Assembly: GCA_036345935.2 (NCBI GenBank)
Contig: JADWOT020000009.1
Coordinates: 4,297,381-4,361,380 of the forward strand
Source of the DNA: Taenia hydatigena
Taxonomy: Eukaryota > Platyhelminthes > Cestoda > Cyclophyllidea > Taeniidae
DNA: 64,000 nucleotides
Reading direction: 5' to 3'
Under the pieces are notes generated by a model. It ran no database searches, was not told where the DNA came from, and saw only the letters and a list, made by a program, of their open reading frames with translations. The translations under genes were made by a program, and so were the position numbers. Position 1 is the stretch's first letter. Each line of letters begins with the position of its first letter. Below, in pieces: positions 1-12,466 of the stretch.

Positions 1-537
1 CTGATGGACGCAAGCAATAGCCCCATGCTTATGCAATCATCTTACTTGATTCAAGTTTATGAGGGAAGTTCAGCATCCTCTAGCACAGCGTGAAGGGGGC
101 CATCTTCGTCGGAAACGTTGTGCCATGTACTCAGCGATAGATTGCTTTAAAAAGGTTAGGAATTTCCTTTCCACTAGTTACGCTATTAACGAAGCATTCT
201 AAAAAGGGACGCAATCGACAATTTGACCTTCTAAATCGAGGAATATGGGAGTTGGCAATTAACTCCACCAGTAAATTACTGCAAAATCCACAATGTTATT
301 GTCAGTCCTCCAGATTACAATGTTCACACAATATTTGTTGGCTTTAAACTTCATTTAAATAGCCACAATCGTTTTAAAGCTAAATGATCTGTTTGGAATG
401 TCCAGTGATCTGTGTAGCCTCATGCGAAAGACGAATAAACGTTGCATGCACTGAGGTCCATGCAGTTGAATGATTCTCCGTACCGTAAAACACCCGAGGT
501 CGCGTGTTTCTGTATTATCCTTGTCTTATCGCCTTAC
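1..537. other. Left edge, probable intron of gene A
   Basis: This stretch lies downstream of the phase-1 donor at 538 on the minus strand, so it should be intron of gene A. No exon with the required phase-1 entry and C2-like coding sequence was seen in it on either strand. Confidence 0.45.
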
Positions 538-1654
538 CTGGTGTCACTGCTTTGAATACTGCCTCCTCATTGAAGACTGGATTAGGGGCAGGAACAATGT
601 GCGTGTGCCAGCGTTTCTTCCTTTTTAATCCAAGCAAGGCCATTCTAACCTAAAGGGAGAGATGGCGTGATTAAAACGGTTGATTACATGTGTCCCTGAA
701 TCTATTACTATGGAGCAGAGTTGGGCATTTAGGCCAAATTTTTTAAAACGAACAGGGCTATGTTTCTACCACTTTTGGTCTAGAATATCTCAATCACCTG
801 CTCTTTCACATAACCCGATGTCTGGTATCGGTATCAAGAAGAATTTATAACGCCATACGTTACTCAAAGAAGCATAGAAGTAATATTAATTAACGGATTT
901 TTTCTACTCTTTACTCATTATCACACCTCCACTTCATTCTAGAATCGACTGATATGCCATCCAACTGCCCACATAATTTTTGATTGTTTATTGGTTATGT
1001 GCATAAAAGTTTTAATAAAAAAAATTTATTAAAGTTGATGAAACTGGACACAGTTTTACTCAGCTCTGCACGCACACAAAACTCGAGTCGTCGATGAGGG
1101 TTCCATTTGGCGGGATTTATCAGAGATATTGAGTAGACCCAAAACCTCATCAGCCAAACTCTATAGCATTAGTGGAGCAGTCGTAGTGAATATCGAGGTT
1201 GAAGGCGTCAGCTTATTTAACATTTCCAATCAACAAGCATGGGTAATGCTTAACTCCATTTAAGAGCGTTCTGAACGATTTCTGTTTTGATATATTTTGT
1301 AATGCCTTTCAGTAGTCTACAAACATGTGATTTTCGCCCGTTCTAGGTATGTAATAAAACGCTCTATGGCACGATTTATGCTGCCATGTGATACAAAATT
1401 GGCCATCTTTGTCAGAAAACTACTGGAAGGTCTCAACTATCACCATATCTTCATAATCTATTTACTTTAAATAGCAGGGCTTGGAGTGTGCTTTAAAAAT
1501 AACAAACCTGGTAGCTTTGCGAGCCGGCGTGCTCCTCACTTGGTGCGTTGTCGACTCGGAAAATTTTGATGATTAAATCCGACGTCTTATAGTCCATCTT
1601 TATATGCGTGTGGATGGTCACATTCGCCGGTAGGTTCAAGGGCTCCTGTGTGGA
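538..1654 (-). CDS. C2-domain exons of gene A
   Basis: Exon 1654-1508 (147 nt, phase 0-0) encodes an N-terminal extension plus the first C2 strands (VTIHTHIKMDY, DLIIKIFRVDN). Exon 649-538 (112 nt, phase 0-1) encodes a basic loop and the hallmark NPVFNEEAVF. Donors are GTTTGT and GTAAGG; acceptors are CCTCTAG and CCCTTTAG. Length pattern and phases match 12467-12592 plus 13031-13217 in gene B and 21540-21641 plus 21891-22005 in gene C. The exon for the last strands should begin left of base 538, and none was found in 1-537. Confidence 0.78.
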
Positions 1655-4600
1655 CTAGAGGCGCAGGGCAATAGCGGATAATTATTTTTATTTTTTAAAA
1701 TTATTTCTCGTGAAAACATCAAAACACACTCAACATCATCGGTGTGGAGAAAACGGCAAACTAAGAGCAGTGTGATAGCGTACACATTTTGGGGACTGAG
1801 TTGTGACGGTGAATTGGAAGTACTTAGCTGATCTTATTGATGATCCGATTCGTGCAGTACCGCTTGGGGAAGGGAAGTTCAGATGATCGAGCTAAGGGCA
1901 GGACAAACCGGCCAATAATTTGGTTTTGAAGCCTAACATTCACAGCCCATTAAGGCCAATCACTTAAGCATTCACACAATTTTAGCAATGGCTTCTACAT
2001 GTAGCATGATTTAGACTAAGGAGCAATGCAATTAATCTCTTATGGCTTTATTAAAGTGAGCAAGAAATATCTCTACAATATCAACGCATAATTCTTATTT
2101 ATGCTGCTGTATTTTAGTTAGAGGATCCGTGAATAAAATACAGATTATTTACTAAGTAAGATATCGAAGAAAAGAAACGACATGGAGAAAAGGAAGACAT
2201 GCATTCACAAAACCTTGCAGAAAGCATTGTGGTGCTAATTAGTATAGTCATCATGAAGGTTTGCTCCTCACTTTTGATTCTTTGCTAATTTTTCATCATG
2301 ATTAGACCAAATTCATGTTTCTGCATTCTACTCATGCCTCTATCAAAAGTGGTCGTTAGTATTTAGCAAACATGATCTGACCCTTTCCGTCAGGTTTGTT
2401 TTTGCTTCTGTAGCATAAATCCCTCTGTATGCTATTGCATTAAATCAGCATTTTAAATTAATCTTAAGTGTTTGCTTTTCAGTTTCTGTGGCGTGCGTCT
2501 TGTTAAATTCAATGCAAGAATGCAACTGGGAGAGTAATCTCTTGTGATGCGTAATGGTCTGTAGGGAAATGTACCAGACTGCTTTGCGACTGCCATTGGT
2601 AGCCCTTGGAGTAGTGCTCCTCCGCAAACTCATCCATCGGCGCAGCCGACTGCGTGGCTAAGGGGGAGTAAACGACTACTATTAAAACCATACCTTTTCC
2701 CATTGTTCTTTCAAAAAACTAACCTATTTAGGGTTGCGTGAAATCCTAAATAAGATATGTATTGTCACTGTCTTTTGCAGCTCGGACAACCATTAGCAAA
2801 ATGATTTTCCTCAAGTTAGAGAATACAATAAAGTAGCTTATTCTTTGGTCACTCATTCACTCGACTGACCTGAGGGAATCCACTAATATTAATAGCTGTT
2901 GCCGGACAATAGGCTCAAAAGGAGGAACTAAAATACAGTTGATTGAAGCGTATCACTTTCAAGTGTTCTGTGATGAAGACTTACCAGGAGGGTTCCCCGG
3001 GGTCGTCGGCGTTTGTGCACCGCTTCGTCTACTTGCAAGAGCTGAGAGGGTGACGCTCTCGTGGGTCTCTGAGCCCTTGGGTACTGTCTTACCCGCCCAG
3101 CTGTTGTACATTTCCTCTGCAGTTAAACATTTCACTCAAAGAGCGGACAAAACTTGGCATTTCACTGTAACTTATGTCTGCATGCACTTGGTGAAGGTCC
3201 CTTTTTCCTCTCACCAAAGCTGCCTCGGATTGGGTAGCGGAAGCATTAAGGAGAATTACACCAAATGAAGCTTTAAAAGCAATGATTAATCACAACGTCC
3301 TTCCTTTATGACGTTAGGCAGCGCAAGTTTGCAGTTGTTTTTTAGCACTTTACAAACGACATCGCAGCTCATTACAAATTTTTAAACGTTTTTCGAATCC
3401 AGTGGCAAAGCGGACACAAACGAAGCAAATAGCTGTGTAAAAGTAATGCCAACGCAAAGTAAGAAAATAGTGGAAAAAAAGTTGTAAATCTACTTCTAAC
3501 TATTCTTACTAATTTAACGCTCGTAAGAATATAACCATGCAATTACAACTTCGATGTTTTTAAAACTTGGAGGCGTCTATTGCTGCAGACGTCCCAGACA
3601 GCTACCCTAACGCCCTGCTAACAATCGCACTCACCCTGAACTATGATGCTGACCTCGCACAAACTTACTGTTTAACTTCCATTCTTTGTTCTTTGCAGTT
3701 AAATCAACAAATTTAGAGTGTAGTAAGTCGGACCTGAGGAGCCGAGACACGTAAACATACCTGTGTTAATACGGTACGAATCGTCTGCTTTCATGTCACC
3801 TATGTGCCAAATACACATATGCATTTCAAATTATGCAAGTCAGTTGCTTCTTTTAAAGTCTGTTTTATGAAAATTCAGGGACTCTTTGGTAGTCATACAA
3901 GATTGTCCACTGGTTTGATGTTCAAGCTCCTCTGAGCCTATTAATTCCTTTCCAATCGTACAGAAATAGGGCATAGAATAAAGGACATCGTCATGTTTTA
4001 TTCAATAGTAACCTATATTTTGCCTCTTCGTAGATCAATGTCATCTGCTTATTCGGCATCCTAAGTAGCCTTTGCCAAAATGCAGAGGTGATGGTTTGCT
4101 TTGAATGAATGGGAAGATGAAGTGGGAAAACAGTTAAGACTCAATACTTGCAAGAAACTTACGTCCGCCTGGTTTATCTGTGCAAAGAGGAGGCATAACT
4201 AGTTGATGTGAAAACAAATGGCACTATTATTCACGCTTTAATGCCCTTTAAGTGGGAAAAATTATGCAAGTAGTAGTATTTTTTGCCCTCTTTTGCATTC
4301 CTCAACATAACTTCAGCTTTGATAACGGAAATTTACATAGGTTCCTTCGTTCTCTTGTACTCTCTGTGGACGACATTTTCGGTAGGTGGATTAAATGGAA
4401 TTGGTCGGTTTAGTTACTCCAGGTGGATTTTATTCAAAAGGCAAAGTAACAATGAATAAAGTACTAACCTTTAATAAACACAAGTAAGCACTTTTCGAAG
4501 TGTGAAGTGAAATGAGCAATTTGTTCACTCACCTTCATCATGGGATGATAATCTACTTTTCACGCTTCCTGAAGGAAAAAAAGATACACAATTGTATCCT

Positions 4601-7600
4601 CTTCTCAGATCGGATTCGTATGACCATTTAAGTGGTTTACTAATAATTCCACTCCATTTTATCCTCCTCCGTGCTATCAAAATACAAAATTCAGTAATTG
4701 TTATTGGTTATGTTTTTCTTAGCGAATCCACTCTTGTTTTCTTGCCTAAGTCCTCTTGCAGAGTTACCAATTTTATGGGGCAGAATGCATAACCGTTCGC
4801 GCGTGGCCACGCGTGTAAGCATTCGCCAGCCTCACGAGCGTAAGTATCCACTGTGAAGCATATCAGGAACATATTCCTCATGGGAAAATAACATAGCATG
4901 GCTCAGTCATGCATACCTCTTTGTTTTGAAGGAATGTCGTTCACGTTAGCAGATGCAGCTAAAATCAAGTATGGAATGTCAGATCAACGGTGCCAACAAC
5001 GTTCAACTCCCACTTTCAATAAGTCAGTAAATAGGAGCCACGGTAAATAGTACACTCTGAAAAATCACAATAGACAGATTCATGCTTCATAATTTCCAGG
5101 TTGATGACGAATAGAACAACCATCAAACCTGGATTATTTGATTAAAAATGGGTGGATCCAGAAACAATTCAAGCAATGTTAGTATCGTAAACAACTTTTG
5201 TGCGTGAGGTTTCGAAGTGTAAGCAAATCCTCTTGAGCATGCAAAACGCTAACAGTTCCTCATGCGTATTCTTGGTGCATTAAATAGACTTACTTTTCAT
5301 TGAGGCTCGACAATGCGATATAAAGTAGCCCAAAATATCATACAATAAGCGTGTTTTTAGTCTGGCAAAAAAGTATGCAGCAATAAATTGTAAAATTCAG
5401 CTAGATTGTCCAATAGACCACCTTCATTTTTCGCAGACGCTGTGTCTCCACCATGGGAGGCAACTAGAAGAAATCATAAGATACATTAAAGTTCGTCTAC
5501 ATCCACATCAGTTTTTATTCCAAGCGTGGAATCAAGAAAGTCTCACCTGAATGACCGTCAGCTGCATCCCTTTCAAACACGCTTCCTAAAAATGAACCAA
5601 AAACCGTGCTGTTTTGCTCTCACTGAGGCCTGATACTCATCAGCTCATATTATAGAACAATTTCAAAATTTTTGTAGATCACTAAAGTCAATGCAAACAA
5701 GCACCTGTAGGAGAGAGGTAGTTCCCTGGCACACCACAGATGCAAAGAACTTTTGTAGGAATGAATTTAGCTTACCAGCCGGGGTACTTGGCGGCGGTTG
5801 GACTTTAATAGCTGCAATTATAAGGAAGGATTCAACAAATGTGTTCAAATAACATTACAATCAATAATTTTAGTGAAAATGTCATACATATGATAGCACA
5901 CGTGTGCACCGCAAACTACTACAAGCATCAGCGTAACACGTCACCACTCCCGGAATTGCACGACACCTGCTTTCACGCAAGTGACTTTAGCAACACACAC
6001 ACGCACACACACACACACACACACACTTGGATTCCACAACTACATCAATACAACAGTCGTGTGCCTTCCTTGAGAACTGGCAAAGGCACATTAATGAATA
6101 CTTCTAGGACAGATTGGCTGTAATGTCATAAAAGCAGTTATTCTTGGTCATTTTTGCGAACCTGTTCTTAACTCCCATGGAGGCTAGGCACGGGAGGTTT
6201 GAAGATAGAACAGATTTGCCATTATTATGGAAGGAAAGGCATTACTAGCCGCTTAAATACGCCAAACGAAGGTTTGTGCACTCGAATCATTTAAAATTCT
6301 GCAATTTTGGAAGGAATCCTTATAAATTTGCAGAAACTCCAAAACTGCTGCTGCCTTTATGTCACAATCTTTCAGTGGTCTTTTGTTTTAATATATGCTT
6401 TTTAAGAGCTTATTATGAATTAATTTGAAAGTCGATCTGCCTTACAAAACTGTATCAAATAGATACTAAGTGCACCAGAAATCCAATCAATTCGCTTCAT
6501 CTTCATTGTATTTTCCCATTAATGCATTAAATAGCCCGATTCATGGCACAAAAGTAACTTGTGTTCGTGAGCTTTTTTGTTTGCATTATGCGGCTGTGGG
6601 GCATTCTTGTTTATCATTCAGACGTGCCTCCCTCACCGCTTCGATCCGTCTGCCTCATGTGCATTCGCACTACCAATGCAACCTATCCTTTTGAAGCAGG
6701 AAAGCTTGGTTTTGTCATAATTTTAAGAGATCATTAGTTAGCAATGATTTTGCTAACCGGTTATGCTGCAAATCCTTTTAAATGAGTGGATTTGTTATGG
6801 TTGTTCTACTTCACCGTCGGTTGGTTATTGACACATGGATATACCTGTTACCCAATGTCTAGTGAATCGTAAAAAGAAAAGCACAAATTCTACTTAATGA
6901 ATGCGATGGCTTTTTGTACACCAAAAGGTAGAACAAGTGAGCAGTTTGCATTTCCAATGATGCAAAACAAGAAAAAGTGAATTTTTAGTGTATTTGTCAG
7001 AGTCCACCAACATTTAAGATGCATACGCAAGTTGCTGAGAGCGCATTGTAAAAATACAGTGAAATTTCTCGGTGTTAGGAGATCGAGCGAGCTCGATAAC
7101 ATCAATAATTTCGCTCTTGCCTCACTGTTACAAACTGATGGGCAGGCTGATGAAAGTAACTTGTCGGTACTGGCACACAATGTGAAAGGATTTTGGGGAG
7201 GTTTCACTGTTTCGATATCCCTCTCAAAGTAATTTTGAGTGTGCTACTGGTGGTAAATCTATCAACTTTTTATCTCAACGTGGTGTTCTGCTTGTGAGGC
7301 TACAGCAACAGAAAGTGGATTCATCAAGTGACTGTCAACCTGCATATGCCGCTTCATTGCAAAAAAATTGAGCAAATTGTTCATGATCCATGCATCCTTG
7401 CATCGGGTAACGCTGTTGGATGGCCACATGATTGGCAAATTGGAAGGGTAAAATTGGTCTACCAATAAGCTTTGTGCTGTGGATAGCACACAAGTAGTGA
7501 TTACTAAAAATGGCTTTTAAAAATTATTTAACCGCAAAATATGGACTGTCCGTAAGAATACTTTGTCTGTGATAAAAATTGCCAGCGTTGGTAATTCAGA

Positions 7601-8594
7601 AAAATACGGCAGCATATGGTGGGGGATTACATTCATGTTTACCTTTGATTGAAGCAAGGGGTTCATATTACCGTTTGTAAAACGAATTTATCACTTCATT
7701 AAGTAATTTACAACTAGGAATCAAGATATAATTTCGTTGGAGCGATTATACCTGGGGGTGGGCAAGAAAGGCGTTGGATGCATGCTCTGCGCGATTTTCT
7801 CCCGAATCGCAATACTCTCGACCCCCTCCTCTCCTTCTACACCCCAATGCTTTCGCTGTTACAAAAGCTAAAGGGTTCCAGATTTGCTCAAATTTCTAAG
7901 CATCATTTTACGCGTTTGATGATTCATTTACTTCGAATTGTGCAATCCATCTACTCAACTCTTGGCGCGGGTGCTTTAGAGTCGGATATCAATGAGTTGC
8001 ATAATCCCATGGAAATTACTGCTGCTTGATTTTTAGATACCAACTCAATTTATTTTTTAATTAAACCATCGGAGATATTCACAGGAAAAAATATATGCTT
8101 CTGTTGATAAGGAACATCCAAAATAAATTTATATGATAAAATGATTCTTGTAACCACGAGGGAGTCGTATTTGGGAAGAAGCATCCCCGTGTCGACTTTG
8201 TTGATTTTTAAAGCATATTGATAGCAATATGAGGATTCATTTAGGAGGTCGATATTACTTTAGGGTCAGAATAATAACTACATTTTGAAATGGTAGGACG
8301 AGAACCGAGAAAAATGAAGGCACGTCCTCGCGGACTGCAAGAGTGGACGACTTAAGAATGCAGTAGTTTGCAAAGTCAATAACTTTGTAACGTTATCTTG
8401 GGTTATGCTAGTTTTTTTGCCATTCTTAGGTATTTTTTTATGGTAGGTGTTGCCAAGCGCACAGAAGGTGACTCACAAGGGATTTCAGGTGGAGGAGGAC
8501 TTTGGTTCTTCGAGGCGAAGCAACAGGAGAATAATCCACCCCAACTGCTGGTGTTAGCCGACGGCTGATTCGACTTTTGCAGTAGCCTAGCCAT
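538..8594 (-). CDS. C2-domain micro-exon gene A (3' end beyond the window)
   Basis: Exons on the minus strand, high to low: 8594-8477 (ATG), 5811-5776, 5585-5547, 5463-5422, 4568-4533, 4177-4163, 3041-2985, 2657-2575, 1654-1508 and 649-538, with a possible extra exon at 6669-6637. Every junction has AG/GT borders, and phases match throughout (1 up to 2657-2575, which returns to phase 0; then 0 and 1). About 228 residues are visible. The N-terminus has no signal peptide but holds GLFSCCF, whose paired cysteines could be palmitoylated (inference). The middle is Ser/Thr/Pro-rich and made of exons of 15-57 nt. The last two exons form the first half of a C2-like domain (VTIHTHIKMDY, then NPVFNEEAVF). 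The C2 end and stop lie left of base 1. Genes B and C on the other strand share the C2 intron positions. The function is unknown; membrane or protein binding is a guess from the C2 fold. Confidence 0.72.
2575..5811 (-). CDS. Micro-exon string of gene A
   Basis: Six symmetric phase 1-1 exons have lengths of 36 (5811-5776), 39 (5585-5547), 42 (5463-5422), 36 (4568-4533), 15 (4177-4163) and 57 nt (3041-2985). An 83-nt exon (2657-2575) follows and changes phase from 1 to 0 before the C2 domain. Every symmetric length is a multiple of three and no join makes a stop. Exons 5585-5547 and 4568-4533 both begin GAAGCGTG and encode GSV-, suggesting exon duplication. Most donors are strong (GTAAGC, GTGAGA, GTGAGT, GTAAGT); 5463-5422 uses the weaker GTGGTC and is the least certain. 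The peptide is hydrophilic, with runs such as QPPPSTPA and TPTTPGNPP. Confidence 0.68.
5993..6026. repeat. (CA)n microsatellite
   Basis: Alternating CA for about 34 bases with a single G interruption, inside the long first intron region of gene A. Confidence 0.95.
6637..6669 (-). CDS. Possible additional micro-exon of gene A
   Basis: A 33-nt open segment is bounded by TTGGTAG and a GTGAGG donor, and fits phase 1-1 without a stop (reads RMHMRQTDRS). The polypyrimidine tract is weak, so this could be chance. It sits between exon 1 and the first strong micro-exon. Confidence 0.3.
7778..8029 (+). CDS. Unassigned 83-residue ORF, possible terminal exon
   Basis: An ATG-started frame runs to a TGA at 8027-8029, with an AATAAA about 92 nt downstream near 8121. 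The peptide is leucine-rich and likely helical (SFYTPMLSLLQKLKGSRF, FTRLMIHLLRIVQSIYS), and I do not recognise a family. It lies in the first intron of gene A on the opposite strand. Shorter open segments upstream (about 7030-7490, plus) could not be joined to it with convincing splice sites. It may be a small gene, the last exon of one, a decayed copy, or chance. Confidence 0.25.
   Translation: MHALRDFLPNRNTLDPLLSFYTPMLSLLQKLKGSRFAQISKHHFTRLMIHLLRIVQSIYSTLGAGALESDINELHNPMEITAA
8477..8594 (-). CDS. First coding exon of gene A
   Basis: The ATG is at 8594-8592. The frame is open for 39 codons and then meets a strong GTGAGT donor in phase 1, the phase needed by the micro-exons downstream. The peptide begins MARLLQKSNQPS and contains WGGLFSCCFASKNQ, then PPPP. 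It lies just inside a GC-rich stretch at 8640-8900 that may be the promoter or 5' UTR. An unspliced start is unlikely because the donor is consensus and the phase fits. Confidence 0.65.
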
Positions 8595-8599
8595 AGGCT

Positions 8600-8900
8600 A
8601 TGGGAGAAATGGCTTGAATCCGTTGATCTCGGCTTAAAATTAACTCGTAGGTGCACACATACGCACACACACAGAATGCACGCATAGAGGCGCACAGACA
8701 ATTGCAGAGCGCAAGGCGAGCACGAGAGAGCCCGACGTGCCAGCCAATGGCAGGGGCGAGGACGTGGCACATGCGCTCGTGCGTCGGCGTGTGCATGTGC
8801 TCCGCCGCTCCTTGGCGAGGCTTGTGCGAAGCCCCACTCGAGAGGCATTTGCGCACCTCAGACTCACTGCTTTTAGCAGCAGTGCTTCCATGCACTACTT
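8600..8900 (-). promoter_or_regulatory. GC-rich upstream region of gene A
   Basis: A markedly GC-richer island, with many CpG and TG/CA steps and a CCAAT motif near 8739 (plus strand reads GCCAATGGC), directly precedes the gene A start codon at 8594. Several overlapping ORFs here are explained by base composition. Assignment as promoter or 5' UTR is inferred from position only. It could serve plus-strand transcription as well. Confidence 0.4.
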
Positions 8901-9892
8901 GCCTTCAAAAAAGTGATAAGCACTCATACACAGACACGAGTCAAAACTGATAAAAATACGTCTCTTACCCTGCTTCGTGATATACCGCTTCAAAGACTTG
9001 TGTTATTCATTCTTCTTGATTTTTTAACAATAAAAACAACAGATTTTGCTTAACAGCCACGCTTATTAAATAATTTTACTTTTATTTTCTCACTTGGTTA
9101 CAATCAAGCAAACATTTTTCATGAAGAAATTTGAATGTACTTTTTAACCAACTGTACAACCGGCGTACCTTTCTACAGCACGAGTCTGCAGCGACTAGGG
9201 TTGGTGAAGCTCGCCAAATGTGTCACATAACTTTTGCTCTTTTTGATTGGAATCCCAATCGGCAAGCACGATAGTTTTGGGTTCAACTTTTCCCAGTAGA
9301 AAACACATTTTAAATGATAGTAAAATTATAAAATTGTTGTTTGCTGAAATTCTGGCAAAATGCGCAGGTTATTTTTGAGTCTCAGTGTCAATATAAGCAA
9401 GTCGACCAAAAATAGCATATATTGCTCTTTAAAAGGGGTTTGCTTAGCAAAATGGGAGTAAAATGAACATTATTGTTAGCTGTACGGATTTTTAGCCTTG
9501 TCACTTGCGATGATTGCATGAACAGATTTCATTCAAATTTTGGACTCACTTACGCAAAAATGGCGATAATGATCTTCCACTAGTACTTTTTAAGCATTCT
9601 AGAAGCATTCTGAGCCACCTTTTTGCGATGATCGTTTAATTTATATTGTTCACTGGTCTGACATTTGGTTTTTAAAAATCAGTAGCATTCAGATTCTGAG
9701 GGCATAAAAACACTTCATAATCAACCACATTTGTTGTGAATGATGAAAATTAGCATCTCTTGTTACCCTTCCGCATTGTTTAGTCTTAAGTGTCCTTCTG
9801 TATTACAAATCAGCTTTGCTTGTGCAGATTTTAGCGCAGAGTAAAGTGACATCCCCCTAAACCGCAGAACAACTACCACCGCTACTTTGAGA
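8901..9892. other. AT-rich stretch, nothing recognised
   Basis: No open frame with supporting splice signals and no repeat was seen here. It lies between the GC-rich island and the first candidate plus-strand exon. Confidence 0.5.
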
Positions 9893-9956
9893 ATGGAAAC
9901 GTATTCGACGCTTCTTGGTTGGTCTGCCTCTCCGACTGTTGCGCGACACTCCCCAC
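9893..9956 (+). CDS. Candidate first exon for gene B and/or C
   Basis: An ATG at 9893 opens 21 codons (METYSTLLGWSAS...) that end at a GTTAGT donor in phase 1. That is the entry phase required by gene C's micro-exon string and by the short 1-to-0 exon candidate at 11168-11178. No better start was found between 14443 and 15137, so gene C may begin here and span gene B. A second candidate start is the ATG at 11108 (MISSTQK, donor GTAAGG, also phase 1). Only cDNA would decide. Confidence 0.35.
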
Positions 9957-11945
9957 GTTAGTCAATAAATCTCACAATATTCATTGTTTATGGTTATGCC
10001 TTATATCGCCTTGATCTCTGGCAGATTCACTCATATTTCAGGCACATTCTTAACGTAAATAGATGCAAAGAGCGAATGAATCGATGGTGATTAAAGCCTA
10101 TTTACTTCTTCTCAAGAATCCTACCAATGCTCTTAAATTAACACCCTTTCCGTATGTTATTCTGAGGGTATTCCGCATGTACTTTCATTTTATTTCTATT
10201 GTATTTGTGTGCTGTTTCTGTTTTCTGTTATTCGTGTGATCCATCAGCTTCGGGGTTCTTCTAAGGTCCCTCATCCCCTCCCGCCCAGCTGTCATTCACA
10301 TTGCCATCTTTCACCAGGGTTCCGGATTTGACCTAGAGCTGTTATAAAGAGATTCTTTGGCATCGTTCAGCCTTATAACTTCATCGTTTCTCCATCTTTT
10401 TAGATAGTCTATTACCCATTATAAAAGGCAACTTACCGCAATGTCAACCACAAGAAAAGCAAAACTTGGGTAGAGTATAACAAACTAGTTCCATGCAAAT
10501 ATGAGAAACAAAACTATATTTCATGTAGTATGAGACCATTAGCGTGACTTGAGAAGTTGAATCAAATCCTTTGGAGGACCAGTGTCGCGAAGCCAATGGA
10601 TCATCCACATATCCAGGCACGATAATTACAACTTGTAGTTCAGCTTCCAACAACATGAGTAGGTTTTTAGCGCTTCTGTTGAACCCTGCGATGAGAATTG
10701 TGTCTACTTACCTCAATTTTGGGTCTTTGGGAGGATTGTTTTTTCGTTACCGCCAAAATTCCGATTTTACTCCGCAAAATTGACTCCAAATTTGGGTACG
10801 CAAAAAACCAGCGCATGCATAATTTTAGATTAGTTAAACAAATTTGAGTACTGACTTTCCGTAGGCATATCAAAAAAGGAGAAAATTGAAAGGTTTCGTT
10901 GTTTCTCTACGCCTTTGTCGGTTCTTAGGAAATTGGGCAGAGTCGATGTTAGTACCGCTTTTTGGGAATCGACAACTCATTCTCCGTCACGCGGTTCATC
11001 TGATCTGTCCACTTGCCTCCAATAGGTGTATTCAAGGAAACTGAAATATAACATGTTACTTAGAAACCAGTACCTAAAATTGGAAATTAATCCAGTTGAT
11101 TTTACATGATTTCATCCACACAAAAGCGTAAGGCATTATTTAAAACAAATTTTTTTTCCGATTTCAGCTACGTCGTTGGTATTACCTGGAATATTTTAAC
11201 CCATGATGCAGGAAAATTGATGAAAACACTCTTGTATAACACATCGCAGCGCTCCGTGACTTCCCTGAAGACGAAGAGAGACGCAATATTCGGACGGAAT
11301 GTACATTTTAACAGACAGTCGGAATAAGACCTACTAGCCCGACCCGAAGGCCAGACCGCTCGGTACCAAAACCGAAGGTTGTACAATCAATCTCAATAAC
11401 TTTGGTAATGCAGCCGACATAAAATTTAAAAAGAAAAACGTTTAAATGCTTAAATTTGGAGTGAAACTGCCTAGGTAGGTTTGTACAGAAGTGCTTTGCC
11501 ACCCAAATGCACGAATCGTCCTTTATTCTATACTTCGCAAACACGAGTGAACGGGCGTTGTTCGTAGTATTGTCGCTGTTCTAGCTCTTTATTTACAAGC
11601 ATCAAGAATCATTGACAGCCATCACGCGCACTACAAATGACGCAAACTTGATGGCTCGAACCTAGCGATTAACTAACCGGTAAATATACGACAATGATTT
11701 ATACCATCGAGTCCTTATATTCGCTCAAGAGGTATCACTGATTCGAGGATTGAAATCGTTTTTTGCATTGTCCAATGACATTCATGCAGCGCTGAATGAA
11801 GCTGTCAGCACGACGGGTTTACTTTGAAGTTTATGGTCCGAAGTGGCAAACAGCGTACTCTTGGTCACCCGCATCAACTTATTTTGCGCGCATTTAAAAA
11901 GTGACGGAGACCAATGGACCGATGAAGTACAAATAAAACCTGTAG

Positions 11946-12002
11946 GTATAAAAACATCCGCCCTTATTTGTGCTACCAATGCTACCGTGATGACGCACTC
12001 CG
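11946..12002 (+). CDS. Candidate plus-strand micro-exon upstream of gene B
   Basis: A 57-nt open segment sits between CCTGTAG and a strong GTAAGC donor, phase 1-1 and without a stop. It reads IKTSALICATNATVMTHS. The composition (Ser/Thr) and phase match the gene C micro-exons, but the acceptor lacks a good pyrimidine tract. Confidence 0.3.
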
Positions 12003-12466
12003 GTAAGCAAACCTTGGTTTCTTTCCTTTCCTTCCTGTGAGTGTTAAGTCCAATAGTCACTGCTAATCCAAGCAGAAAGTCAGAGAGTAAATTGTGATGT
12101 AGATGTTTTGTTTAAAATAAACGTTTGTCAAGATTTTTACCTAATGCTGCGGTAGCTAGTTGGAAAAGACTCTGGTAATGATCTAGGTGGAGCGCAAATT
12201 ACAAGGTCGTCAACAATGAAATGTGGTTAATGAAATCCTTTGTCTGAATCTGTAGGTCTAAGCTGATAAAAACTCCGCTAAAGCATCGACCAACCCATTA
12301 GTTACTTAAGCCTAATTTCAATGCTTTTAAACTTTGTAGATAGCTCCCACAAAAAAAAGGTTTGCACACTGGAAGTGAGTAATGCTTTATATATCAATTT
12401 TCGAAGTAGGAAAAAGGCGTTTCCGATATTGGCTATATGTGATGCTATGCTTTCTTCACTTTGCAG

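Noticed and set aside
8438..8950. Four overlapping frames on both strands
   Set aside because: They share a GC-rich region and are explained by composition. Only 8594-8477 is supported, by ATG, phase and donor.
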